DNA from: an uncultured Collinsella sp.
Lineage (GTDB): Bacteria; Actinomycetota; Coriobacteriia; Coriobacteriales; Coriobacteriaceae
NCBI GenBank assembly: GCA_958437495.1
Contig: CAUBOH010000029.1
Span: 1 to 18,000 of the forward strand
DNA length: 18,000 nt
Direction of reading: 5' to 3'
Part shown: piece by piece, positions 1 through 8,150 of the stretch
Layout: every line of letters begins with the position of its first letter
Position numbering within the stretch: the first letter of the stretch is position 1
Notes under the pieces: generated by a model
What the model was told of the DNA's origin: nothing
Database searches by the model: none
What the model saw: the letters and a program-made list of their open reading frames with translations, nothing else
Made by a program: the position numbers and the translations under genes

Positions 1-3000
1 GTCGACCTGGGCAGCCGCTGCACGGTCTTTATGAACTCGCGCGTCAAGCAGGCGCAAAAGGAAGGCGCCACGGTGGGCGACATCGCGGCCGGCCTGTCCT
101 ATTCCGTCATTAAGAATGCCCTGTTCAAGGTCATTAAGCTGCGCGACCCCAAGGAGATCGGCAGCCAGGTGATCGTCCAGGGCGGCACCTTTATGTCCGA
201 CGCCACGCTGCGCGCGTTTGAGCAGCTCACCGGCGTTCATGCCGTGCGTCCCGACATCGCCGGCTGCATGGGCGCCTATGGTGCGGCCCTGCTCGCCCGC
301 GATCGCGCTGGCGCCGACGGCACTTCGACCATCCTCTCGGCCGAGGACATCGCGCACCTCACCGTGACGCAAAAGCATGTCCGCTGCGGCCGTTGCTCTA
401 ACAACTGCCAGCTCACCGTCAACGACTTTGGCGGCGGCAGGCGCTTTATCACCGGCAACCGCTGCGAGAAGGGCGCCGGCCACAAAAAGCAAAAGACCGA
501 GGCCCCCAACCTCTTCAAAAAGAAAAACGAGTTGCTGTTTAACCGCGAGGTGCTGAGTCCCGACGAGGCCCCGCGCGGCACCGTCGGCATCCCCCGCGCG
601 CTCAACATGTACGAGAACTATCCCTTCTGGCACGCGTTCTTTACGCGCCTGGGCTTTAGCGTGCAGCTGTCCGACCAGTCGAGCAAGAAGACCTACCAGG
701 CGGGCATCGAGTCCATGCCGTCCGAGAGCGTATGCTATCCGGCCAAGATGAGCCATGGCCACGTGATGAACCTCATCGATCGTGATGTCGACTTTATCTG
801 GATGCCGTGCGTGCGCTGGGAGCGCAAGGAGGATCCGACGGCTGGCAACTGCTACAACTGCCCCATCGTCATGAGCTATCCCACGGCGCTGGCGCTCAAT
901 ATCGACGAGATCCGCGAGCAGAACATCGAGTTCCTGTATCCGTTTGTGCCCTATCACGACAAGACCGAGCTCAAGCGCCGCCTGTACCAGGTGCTCGCCG
1001 TCGACCGCGTGGCCGATGCTGAGACCGGTCGCGGTCGCGTGCGCGGTCCTAAAATCACGCGCTCCGAGGTCGATGCCGCCGTCAACGCCGCCTACGAGGC
1101 CGATGCGCGTTTCCACGAGGACATTCAGACCATGGGCGAGGAGGCTCTTAAGTGGGTCGAGGACCACGGCGGTCACGGCATCGTACTCGCCGGCCGTCCT
1201 TACCACAACGACCCCGAGATCAACCACGCCCTGCCCGAGCTTATCTCGAGCTTTGGCTTTGCGGTCTTTACCGAGGATTCACTCGCGCATCTGGTAAAGC
1301 CCGAGCGTCCGATTCGCGTCGTCGACCAGTGGATGTACCACAGCCGCCTGTACGCCGTCGCCCGTTTTGTGACGATGCGCAACGACCTGGACCTGATCCA
1401 GCTCAACTCCTTTGGCTGCGGCCTGGACGCTCTGACCACCGATCAGGTGCAGGAGATCCTGGAGGCCAGCGGCAAGATCTACACCGTGCTCAAGATCGAC
1501 GAGGTGTCCAACCTGGGCGCCGCGCGCATCCGCATCCGCTCGCTCATGGCGGCGCTCAAGGACCAGGAGGCCGAGCGCCTGGCCGAGGCTACGGCTGTGG
1601 GTGAGGCCTACGAGCAGGGCGACGCCGCGCCGGTGGCGCCCTCCACGGATGCCCCCGCGTTCGCGAGCCGCAAGTACACGTTTGAGGCTCAGCGCGAGAG
1701 TGCTTCGACCGCATGGCCCAAGGTACCCTTTACCGAGCAGATGCGCGACGAGGGCTACACCATTCTGTGCCCGCAGATGGCGCCGATCCACTTTGACCTG
1801 GTCAAAGAGGTGTTCCGCGGTGCTGGCTACAACTTGGAGCTGCTGCCCTCGACCGATCACGACGCCGTCGAGGCCGGCCTGCGCTATGTGAACAATGACA
1901 TTTGCTATCCGTCCATTTTGGTGACCGGCCAGATTATGGAGGCCATCGAGAGCGGCCGGTACGACTTGTCCAAGACGGCCGTGGTTATCAGCCAGACCGG
2001 CGGCGGCTGCCGTGCCACCAACTACATCGCGCTCATCCGCAAGGCCCTGCGCGAGAGCGGCCACCCCGAGATCCCGGTAATCTCGCTTTCGGCCGTGGCA
2101 CTCGGCGAGGACAACCCCGGCTTCAAGATTACGCCGGCGCTGCTTAAGCAGGCAGTCTACGCGGTGCTCTTTGGTGACGTGATGATGCAGATGCTCTACC
2201 GCTGCCGTCCGTACGAGGCAACGCTCGGTGCCGCCAACGCGCTCTACGAGGAGTACATGGCGCGCGCCCGCAAGCTGGCGCCTAAGTTCAACCGCCACAA
2301 CTACACCAAGCTGTGCCGTGAGGCCATCCGCGCGTTCGACACCATGCCGCTCGTGGGCGAGGGTACCAAGCCGCGCGTGGGCGTGGTCGGCGAGATCTTG
2401 GTCAAGTTCCACCCCACGGCCAACAACCACGTGGTCGACGTGATCGAGCGCGAGGGCTGCGAGGCCGTGGTGCCGGGCCTGCTCGACTTCTTCCTGTACT
2501 CCATGAGCAATGCCGAGCTGCAGAAGGACGAGCTGGGAAGCTCTGCCACAACGCGTGCGGGTATGCAGGCGCTCATCAAGCTGGTGGACTGGATGCGCAC
2601 ACCGGTGGAGGAGATGCTCGAAAAGTCCCGCCGCTTTGAGGCACCCGAGCGCATCGGCACCATGGCCGACAAGGCCCGCACGGTGCTTTCGGTGTGCAAC
2701 AACATGGGCGAGGGCTGGCTGCTCACGGCCGAGATGCTCGACCTGATCGACCACGGCGCGCCCAACATCATCTGCACGCAGCCCTTCGCGTGCCTGCCCA
2801 ACCACGTGGTGGGCAAGGCCGTAATCAAGGAGCTGCGCCGCCAGCACCCCGAAAGCAACATCGTCGCGGTGGACTACGACCCCGGTGCGTCCGAGGTCAA
2901 CCAGCTCAACCGCATTAAGCTCATGATCAGCGTGGCCAAGGAAAACATGCGCGCCGGTAAGGGCTTTAAGCTCGAGAAGGTGGCGCCGCTCGCGATGGAC

Positions 3001-3111
3001 GAGGTCACCGGCCAGATGCGTGCCCATGATGGCTGCGTGAGCTGTGGCTCGGTCGACGAGAGTACCGTGGCGTCGGTCGCTGAGCGTCTGGGACGTGGCA
3101 TTAAGAAGTAG
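1..3111 (+). CDS. CoA-substrate-specific enzyme activase / 2-hydroxyacyl-CoA dehydratase-like fusion protein, 5' partial
   Basis: The frame is open from base 1, so the gene begins upstream; 1036 codons are visible. Using window codon numbers, the first ~100 codons are the end of a BadF/BadG/HgdC-type ATPase activase domain, with a GGTFMSDATLRAFE segment and GCMGAYGAALLA. A cysteine cluster follows (C129-x2-C132-x3-C136, then C155), plausibly an Fe-S or metal site. From about codon 193 comes a DUF2229/HgdB-like region with the CYP motif at C245. A second HgdB-like region lies near codons 585-780, with CYP at C635 and QTGGGC at C670. The C-terminus ends with the pair C1012/C1015. Family members are usually about 1400-1500 residues, so roughly a quarter is missing at the left edge. 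In the family, the activase uses ATP to push an electron into a dehydratase. Whether this fused protein dehydrates a 2-hydroxyacyl-CoA is unknown. The family call is firm; the substrate is not known. Confidence 0.9.
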   Translation, partial: VDLGSRCTVFMNSRVKQAQKEGATVGDIAAGLSYSVIKNALFKVIKLRDPKEIGSQVIVQGGTFMSDATLRAFEQLTGVHAVRPDIAGCMGAYGAALLARDRAGADGTSTILSAEDIAHLTVTQKHVRCGRCSNNCQLTVNDFGGGRRFITGNRCEKGAGHKKQKTEAPNLFKKKNELLFNREVLSPDEAPRGTVGIPRALNMYENYPFWHAFFTRLGFSVQLSDQSSKKTYQAGIESMPSESVCYPAKMSHGHVMNLIDRDVDFIWMPCVRWERKEDPTAGNCYNCPIVMSYPTALALNIDEIREQNIEFLYPFVPYHDKTELKRRLYQVLAVDRVADAETGRGRVRGPKITRSEVDAAVNAAYEADARFHEDIQTMGEEALKWVEDHGGHGIVLAGRPYHNDPEINHALPELISSFGFAVFTEDSLAHLVKPERPIRVVDQWMYHSRLYAVARFVTMRNDLDLIQLNSFGCGLDALTTDQVQEILEASGKIYTVLKIDEVSNLGAARIRIRSLMAALKDQEAERLAEATAVGEAYEQGDAAPVAPSTDAPAFASRKYTFEAQRESASTAWPKVPFTEQMRDEGYTILCPQMAPIHFDLVKEVFRGAGYNLELLPSTDHDAVEAGLRYVNNDICYPSILVTGQIMEAIESGRYDLSKTAVVISQTGGGCRATNYIALIRKALRESGHPEIPVISLSAVALGEDNPGFKITPALLKQAVYAVLFGDVMMQMLYRCRPYEATLGAANALYEEYMARARKLAPKFNRHNYTKLCREAIRAFDTMPLVGEGTKPRVGVVGEILVKFHPTANNHVVDVIEREGCEAVVPGLLDFFLYSMSNAELQKDELGSSATTRAGMQALIKLVDWMRTPVEEMLEKSRRFEAPERIGTMADKARTVLSVCNNMGEGWLLTAEMLDLIDHGAPNIICTQPFACLPNHVVGKAVIKELRRQHPESNIVAVDYDPGASEVNQLNRIKLMISVAKENMRAGKGFKLEKVAPLAMDEVTGQMRAHDGCVSCGSVDESTVASVAERLGRGIKK

Positions 3112-3139
3112 CTGGCCTGCTATGGGCTGGATATGAGAC

Positions 3140-3176
3140 AAACGGGTGGTAGCCGTACCGGCTACCACCCGTTTTT
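3140..3176 (+). terminator. Rho-independent terminator after the activase gene
   Basis: A perfect 16-bp stem (arms 3140-3155 and 3159-3174) with a 3-base loop reads into a T-run at 3172-3176. It starts 28 bases after the stop codon. It should separate the activase transcript from the downstream dehydrogenase. Confidence 0.92.
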
Positions 3177-3201
3177 GCTGGACATGGAACCCTGAGATAA
3201 T
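3174..3201 (+). promoter_or_regulatory. Possible extended -10 promoter for the hydroxyacyl-CoA dehydrogenase
   Basis: TGAGATAAT at 3193-3201 matches an extended -10 (TGnGATAAT). A weak -35-like TTTGCT sits at 3174-3179 with a 16-base spacer. It lies just after the terminator and would give a leader of roughly 110 bases before the ATG at 3322. The call rests on the -10 only; the -35 is poor. Confidence 0.35.
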
Positions 3202-3321
3202 GAACAGGTGTTGCCGCTTGCCGCAAATTACCGTCCGTTTATAGAACCTATCCCCAGCGCGCGCCATCCTTACGGTTGAATAAATACACATTTATGGAAT
3301 TACGTAAGAGAGGACTGTTCC

Positions 3322-4281
3322 ATGAGCTACAAGACCGTTTGTGTTGCCGGCGGCGGCGTGTTGGGAAGTCAGATTGCCTTTCAGGCTGCCTACTGCGGCT
3401 TTGATGTAACGATTTGGCTGCGCAGCGAGGGCAGCATCGGCCGCACCCAGCCCAAGATCGATCATGTGCGCGAGGAGTACATCGCTGCTATCGAGGGCAT
3501 GGCGGACGGCACGGGCGAGTGGTGCGCCGGTATCGCCGATAGCGGCCAGCCCTTCGACAAGGAGGCGGCACTCGCCGCCGTCGAGCGTGCCTACTCCACA
3601 CTCAAGCTGGAGCTCGATCTTGCCAAGGCCATGGCCGACGCCGACCTGGTCATCGAATCTATGGCCGAAGACACCCGGGCAAAGATTGACTTCTACAAGA
3701 AACTCGCCCCGGTCCTCCCGCAAAAGACCGTCGTCGTGACCAACTCCTCCACGCTGCTGCCGAGTACCTTTGCCAAGTACACCGGCCGTCCCGAGAAGTA
3801 CCTGTCGCTGCACTTTGCCAATTCCATCTGGAAGAACAACATGACCGAGGTCATGGCTCAGGACCAGACCGACAAGCGCTATTTCGATGAGCTTGTCGAC
3901 TTTGCTAACGATATCCGTATGCTTGCCCTGCCCGTCAACAAGGAAAAGAACGGTTACCTGCTCAATTCCATGCTGGTGCCATGGCTGCTTTCGGGCCTTG
4001 ACCTGTACGTCTCGGGCGTGAGCGACCCCAAGAGCATCGACCTTGCATGGACGCGTGGCACCGGTGCCCCCAAGGGTCCGTTTCGCGTATTCGACACGGT
4101 TGGTATCCAGACGGCCTACAACATCGTCATGCAGTATCAGAAGGTGCCGGGCCTGGTGAGCCCGCTGCTCAAAAAGATGATGATGCCCTACAACTTTAAG
4201 GCCATGGCATCCGTCCTCAAGCAGATGGTCGACGAAGGTAAGCTGGGCGAAAGCTCGGGCGAGGGCTTCTTCAAGTACTAA
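3322..4281 (+). CDS. 3-hydroxyacyl-CoA dehydrogenase, NAD-dependent (3-hydroxybutyryl-CoA dehydrogenase-like)
   Basis: The 319-residue protein should oxidise 3-hydroxyacyl-CoA or reduce 3-ketoacyl-CoA with NAD(H) in the cytosol. The N-terminal Rossmann fold shows GGGVLG at residues 10-15. The family signature is present around LVIESMAED and the following segment. The usual catalytic set can be placed: S142/S143 in NSSTLLPS, H164 in HFANS, E176 in MTEVM and N215 in GYLLNSML. The C-terminal GKLGESSGEGFFKY matches the family's end motif. It is about 35 residues longer than typical 3-hydroxybutyryl-CoA dehydrogenases, mostly from an insertion around residues 50-80 after the first Rossmann half. 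AGAGGA just before the ATG supports this start. It follows the activase gene in the same direction but behind a terminator. Chain-length preference cannot be read from the sequence. Confidence 0.9.
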   Translation: MSYKTVCVAGGGVLGSQIAFQAAYCGFDVTIWLRSEGSIGRTQPKIDHVREEYIAAIEGMADGTGEWCAGIADSGQPFDKEAALAAVERAYSTLKLELDLAKAMADADLVIESMAEDTRAKIDFYKKLAPVLPQKTVVVTNSSTLLPSTFAKYTGRPEKYLSLHFANSIWKNNMTEVMAQDQTDKRYFDELVDFANDIRMLALPVNKEKNGYLLNSMLVPWLLSGLDLYVSGVSDPKSIDLAWTRGTGAPKGPFRVFDTVGIQTAYNIVMQYQKVPGLVSPLLKKMMMPYNFKAMASVLKQMVDEGKLGESSGEGFFKY

Positions 4282-4442
4282 ATCATGATCCCTCGAGTGC
4301 GGAGGAAAACGGATCGGCCGCGCCCCCAAAGCCGTGTTTTCACGCTGCTGCAAGCTTAAGCTACCGCTAAGGGGTGTTTGTTAAGCTCTGAGCCATATTG
4401 GACAGGGCTGGGCAAACGCCATGGCATATGAGGGAAACGACG

Positions 4443-6179
4443 GTGGCATTCAAAGACGGTAACGAAATGGAATTGAGTGACAAAGACAGCGGGCTGTTCT
4501 CGCGTCGAGCGGCTCTTGCGGGTACGGCGGGCGCGCTGGCACTTGCCGGGACAGGGCTCATGGGCTGCTCGGCCGGCGGGGCCGGCGCGAGTGCCGCGTC
4601 TACTGCGAGCAACGAGCTCACCGACGAGCAAAAGAAGCTCCACAAGCAGATTGTTGCGACCTACGACGTCGAGAAGCAGGCGGCCATCAAGGAGCGGCTC
4701 GATGCTGATTACGCCGCAGGCAGCTTCGACGAAACCGCCCCGTTCGTCAAGGCAGATCCCTTTGGTACCGACACCCTGAGTTGCTACGTGCGTTTTGCAA
4801 CGACAGATCCCGTAATCGTCTCCTACAAGATCGCCGGTCGCAAAAAGACCGGTGACGCGCCCAAAGTTGGCACGTTTTCTCGCACACCTCGCGGTGGCGA
4901 CACGCCTGCCACGGAACACGAGTTTAAGGTCATCGGCCTCATTCCCAACCATAAAAACAAGGTGACCCTCACCTGCACCGCGCAAGACGGCACCAGCCGC
5001 ACCTCGACATTTACGGTCAAAACGCCCGTGCTTAAGGGCGAGGAAGAGGAGCGGCTCGCCGTCACGGCGGGGGAGTCCAACACGCCGCTCGCCGATGGCC
5101 TCTTTGCCATCCTGGGCAACGACTCATCCAAGCTCGACTTTATGTACCTCTATGAAAACGCTGGCCAGATTCGCGGCGAGGTGCCGATCATCGGCTACCG
5201 CAGCCACCGCCTGCTGTTCCCGGGCGACGGCAGCATGATCATGAGCGTCTCGACTACCAAGATGGCCCAGATCAACGCCATCGGCCAGGTAGTAAACGTT
5301 TGGAGCATGGGCGACTACGAGCTGCACCACGACTACGCCTTCGATGACGATGGCAACCTGTTGGTGCTGGCGAGTCACGCCGGCTCCGAAGCCGACTTGG
5401 ACGTCGATCGCGCGGCTGCCAAAAAAGACAAGGACGATCGTGTTAATGTCGAGGACCTCATCATCAAAATCGACGTAACAACCGGCGACGCCTCTCTCGT
5501 CGTGGATCTGGGCGATATCTTTCCCGACCTCAAGACGCGCGCCAAGGTGGCATCGGATGGCGACCTGGATTGGATCCACATCAACACGATTCAGTGGCTC
5601 GGCGGCGGCACCGTTCTGCTCAGCTCGCGCGAGACATCGACGGTCATCAAGCTCGCCGATATCTACGGTACGCCCACGGTTGATTGGCTCATGGGTTCAC
5701 CCGATTTTTGGGCTGGTTCGGGCTTTGAGGATAAACTGCTGCAGTCCCAGGGCGATTTTTCGCTCAACGCGGGCCAGCACAGCGTGACGTATCTGCCAAA
5801 CGACGAGACGGTAACGACCGGTCGCTACCAAGTGCTGCTGTACGACAACAACTTTGGTGCGGCCGAAAGCTATCCCAAGTTCGACTGGGGCCAGCTGGGC
5901 GCCGCGGTGGTGACCGACTACGACAAGGGCACGCATTCGTTTGGGCGCATCTTTACGGTGGACGAGGTGGCGCGCACCTACGAGCTTGTGGACCAGATTG
6001 CAGTGCCGTTCTCGGGCTACGTAAGCAGTGCACAGCGCGTCGGCGATTCAGATGGTATGCTCGTGGCTTCTGGCCAGGCCAAGACCTTCACCGAGTACGA
6101 TCGTTATGGACTGCCCATCGCCACCTACGAAATGGAAGCCGAGAAGTACATCTACCGCGTGTACAAGTACAAGCTGTAG
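4443..6179 (+). CDS. Arylsulfate sulfotransferase (ASST family), Tat-type lipoprotein
   Basis: Family enzymes move sulfate from one phenolic sulfate ester to another phenol without PAPS, outside the cytoplasm. With a GTG start the protein has 578 residues. GAGGG lies 8 bases upstream of that GTG; ATG 4428 and ATG 4467 have weaker sites, and the frame is open back to TTG 4398. SRRAALAG (R21, R22) is a Tat-like twin-arginine motif, followed by a hydrophobic stretch and a lipobox ending LMGC at C42. An N-terminal beta domain spans about residues 90-190. The catalytic propeller follows, with H295/H296 in LHHDY, H379 in DWIHIN, R396 in SSRETS and H446 in GQHSV. These match the positions of His252, His356, Arg374 and His436 of the E. 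coli enzyme. After C42 only C114 and C178 remain. The lgt gene in this window encodes the lipid-transfer enzyme it would need. Confidence 0.88.
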   Translation: MAFKDGNEMELSDKDSGLFSRRAALAGTAGALALAGTGLMGCSAGGAGASAASTASNELTDEQKKLHKQIVATYDVEKQAAIKERLDADYAAGSFDETAPFVKADPFGTDTLSCYVRFATTDPVIVSYKIAGRKKTGDAPKVGTFSRTPRGGDTPATEHEFKVIGLIPNHKNKVTLTCTAQDGTSRTSTFTVKTPVLKGEEEERLAVTAGESNTPLADGLFAILGNDSSKLDFMYLYENAGQIRGEVPIIGYRSHRLLFPGDGSMIMSVSTTKMAQINAIGQVVNVWSMGDYELHHDYAFDDDGNLLVLASHAGSEADLDVDRAAAKKDKDDRVNVEDLIIKIDVTTGDASLVVDLGDIFPDLKTRAKVASDGDLDWIHINTIQWLGGGTVLLSSRETSTVIKLADIYGTPTVDWLMGSPDFWAGSGFEDKLLQSQGDFSLNAGQHSVTYLPNDETVTTGRYQVLLYDNNFGAAESYPKFDWGQLGAAVVTDYDKGTHSFGRIFTVDEVARTYELVDQIAVPFSGYVSSAQRVGDSDGMLVASGQAKTFTEYDRYGLPIATYEMEAEKYIYRVYKYKL

Positions 6180-6254
6180 CGCTGCGCTTGGCTGTGTCTG
6201 TGCCCCGCGGCTGTGCGCGTTCGCGTTCGCGCCGTGCCCAATCCACGCCTCACG

Positions 6255-7394
6255 TTACTGCACGTCAAACTCCACGCGATCGAGTTCAGACACGTTGAGG
6301 TCGATGAGCTTGCGCGCGAGGTGACGGTCGTGTGCCCCAAGCGCCTCGCTTGTCGTCACATGGGCGACAGTCTGGCGCTCGACAAGGCCCTCCTCCTCAC
6401 CTTCGGTGGCCGAGGTCTCGACGGCGACGGTGTAGTCCTTAAAGCCCGGTAGCACCGCGGCGAGCTCACGCGTGGTCTCGGTGACGCCGTAGCCGTCCTG
6501 CACGCCGGCCTGCGCCGAGCCAATGGAGCCAGCCGTCATAACGATGCAGGGGATGGCAAAGATCACCGTGCCCACAATGATGCGGCGGCGCACCTTGTGT
6601 GACAGCTCATCGACCTCGGCATTTTCTTCGGCAGTTACAATGCCGTCGCCGTTAAGGTCGCGCTTGAGCGGCACACGCAAAAGAAGCAATACGGCTTCGG
6701 CCGCCAGTGCGATAAAGACGACGTTGATGCCAAACTCGTAGAGCGCCGAGAGAAACAGCGACCCGCTCGCGATGGCGATGCCGTAACCCGCCGCGCACAG
6801 GGGCGGCATGAGCGCGGTCGCCACGGCCACGCCGGCAATGAGCGTGGCGGGTTCCTGGTCGCGCGAGTTGCCCAGCCCGCCCGCAAAGCCGCCCGCGAGC
6901 GCGACGGCAAGGTCCCATACGGTGGGTGTCGAGTTGTCGATGATGGCGGCCGTGGTGGTGCCAAGGGGCGAGAGCTTAAAGTACAGCGTGGATGTGATCA
7001 GGCAAAAAGCCATCTGCAGCGCGAGGCCGGCGACGGCCTCGACGGCAATCTCGCGATCGAGCGTGGCAATACCGTATGCCATGGCAAGAACCGAGCCCAT
7101 GAGCGGGCAGATGAGCATGGCACCTACAATGGCGATGTCCGAGTCGATATCGAGGCCGATGCTCGCGATTAACATGGCAATGATCAGGATGCACAGGTGA
7201 GAGCCAGTCAGGCGCGCCCCGTTTACGAAGCGCTTGCGAATCACGTGATAGGGCGCACGACCCTCGCGAATGTTGAATGCCTGCTTCAAAAAGCGACTTG
7301 CGTTCTCCATGGCCTCGCTGTGGGCGGGGCGGATGCCGTGGCGCCGATGATGGCGCTCGCGCAATCGCTTGAGCTGTTGTTTGTCGAGTTCCAT
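6255..7394 (-). CDS. DUF389 family membrane protein with EF-hand-like loop
   Basis: This 379-residue polytopic protein belongs to the DUF389 (uncharacterised hydrophobic domain) family, whose function is not established. About seven membrane segments can be seen, beginning with LTGSHLCILIIAMLIASIGL and then GAMLICPLMGSVLAMAYGI, which is the typical family motif. The N-terminal 60 residues are basic and cytoplasmic-like. Between the sixth and seventh segments, residues 246-257 read DLNGDGIVTAEE, a perfect match to the calcium-binding EF-hand loop pattern. The start is ATG 7394, because GAGGT lies 7 bases upstream; an in-frame TTG at 7415 is less likely. The gene converges on the sulfotransferase gene with 75 bases between stops and no clear terminator there. 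It diverges from the surface-protein gene. Confidence 0.85.
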   Translation of the reverse strand: MELDKQQLKRLRERHHRRHGIRPAHSEAMENASRFLKQAFNIREGRAPYHVIRKRFVNGARLTGSHLCILIIAMLIASIGLDIDSDIAIVGAMLICPLMGSVLAMAYGIATLDREIAVEAVAGLALQMAFCLITSTLYFKLSPLGTTTAAIIDNSTPTVWDLAVALAGGFAGGLGNSRDQEPATLIAGVAVATALMPPLCAAGYGIAIASGSLFLSALYEFGINVVFIALAAEAVLLLLRVPLKRDLNGDGIVTAEENAEVDELSHKVRRRIIVGTVIFAIPCIVMTAGSIGSAQAGVQDGYGVTETTRELAAVLPGFKDYTVAVETSATEGEEEGLVERQTVAHVTTSEALGAHDRHLARKLIDLNVSELDRVEFDVQ

Positions 7395-7511
7395 GCTTAC
7401 CTCGGAGTAGAACAAACTTTAAAAGAATGGGGTAGGGATTTGCCTGAATACATAAAGATGGGGCTTGGTTAAAAACATGCTAATTGGGATTGTCCGCCAG
7501 CTGGGAGACAA

Positions 7512-7549
7512 AATTGCGCAAGAAATCCCATTAAAAAAGTTGCGCAATT
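7512..7549. promoter_or_regulatory. Paired TTGCGCAA palindromes, putative operator
   Basis: The exact 8-bp palindrome TTGCGCAA occurs at 7514-7521 and again at 7540-7547, 26 bp apart. With flanking bases the two form a perfect 10-bp inverted repeat (7512-7521 and 7540-7549). The site lies in the AT-rich gap between the divergent DUF389 gene and the surface-protein gene, 65-100 bases before the latter's ATG. The spacing suits a dimeric or tetrameric DNA-binding regulator on one DNA face. The regulator is unknown. Confidence 0.5.
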
Positions 7550-7568
7550 AAATTAAGTCTATCAGTCA

Positions 7569-7574
7569 TATATT
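7569..7574 (+). promoter_or_regulatory. Possible -10 element for the surface-protein gene
   Basis: TATATT lies 39 bases before the ATG at 7614, in an AT-rich stretch directly after the palindrome pair. No good -35 hexamer is found at 16-18 bases upstream. That would fit a promoter that needs an activator bound at the palindromes, but this is inference. Confidence 0.35.
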
Positions 7575-7613
7575 GCTCCCATAGGCATGTCATTGTGTCA
7601 AAGGGAGAAAGCC

Positions 7614-7949
7614 ATGGCGAACTACAGTCCACAACATTTTGGATCTCGAGCTAAGGCTGCCAACGCCAAAGGTGTTGCCAACCGTGCCGTCGCAACCGTA
7701 TTGACGGCGGGTCTCATCGCCCAACCGCTCATGTCGCCGCTGGCGGCAATCGCCGCACCGGCAGTCGATAGCGGCAATGCCGCGAAGGGCGACAGCGCTA
7801 TCGAGAGTGCCGTCGTCGCCAGTAGCCGGGCAACCGCAAAGACGGCTGCTCAACTGGCCGAGGAATCGGCAAAGCAGCTCAAGGAAGCTCAGGCCGCCTA
7901 CGATGCCGCTCAGAAGAAGGCCGATGCTGCAGGCCAGGCTCAAAAGTAG
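7614..7949 (+). CDS. N-terminal fragment of a secreted Ala-rich surface protein, cut by an in-frame TAG
   Basis: This 111-codon piece starts at ATG 7614, supported by AAGGGAG upstream; the in-frame ATG at 7587 has no comparable site. It encodes a long polar N-terminus and a hydrophobic segment (AVATVLTAGLIAQPL...), with a likely signal-peptidase site after AAIA near residue 47. Ala/Lys/Gln-rich heptads of a coiled coil begin at about residue 80. Translation stops at TAG 7947-7949, but the same frame stays open for another 1036 codons with the same composition. This is therefore the front of one long gene, not a complete small gene. As it stands, it would yield a short secreted peptide without an anchor. 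Confidence 0.75.
   Translation: MANYSPQHFGSRAKAANAKGVANRAVATVLTAGLIAQPLMSPLAAIAAPAVDSGNAAKGDSAIESAVVASSRATAKTAAQLAEESAKQLKEAQAAYDAAQKKADAAGQAQK
7947..7949 (+). other. In-frame amber stop interrupting the surface-protein gene
   Basis: The codon between AAK and AQQL of the coiled coil is TAG. A single C-to-T change from CAG (Gln) would produce it, and Gln is frequent around it. The frame before and after is identical, so no frameshift is involved. It is the only stop in the frame between 7614 and 11060. Confidence 0.9.
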
Positions 7950-8150
7950 GCGCAGCAGCTAAAAGATCAGGCCTTCCAAGCCGTAAGCGACAACGAGGTC
8001 GAGCAGAATAAGGCAGAGGCCGACGCGCTGCAGGAGAAGATTGATGAGCTCAAGGCGGCCGTCGACAAGACCGAGCAACAGCAGAAAAAACTAGCCGATC
8101 TGAACGACCAACTCGATCAGGCCAACAAGAGCGTTACGGAAAAGACCCAG

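Noticed and set aside
1279..3291. A 670-codon open frame on the minus strand opposite the activase gene
   Set aside because: It is antisense to a gene with clear family motifs. Its product is Leu/Val/His/Arg-rich low-complexity sequence, as expected from the complement of high-GC codons, and no domain is recognisable.
3292..4353. A 353-codon minus-strand frame opposite the hydroxyacyl-CoA dehydrogenase
   Set aside because: The + strand protein has its catalytic residues and NAD motif in order; the antisense product shows no motif.
7947..7949. The in-frame stop as a programmed recoding site (selenocysteine, pyrrolysine or frameshift)
   Set aside because: The codon is TAG, not TGA. The frame is unchanged afterwards, no slippery sequence is seen, and no stop-proximal hairpin or CTA readthrough context follows.
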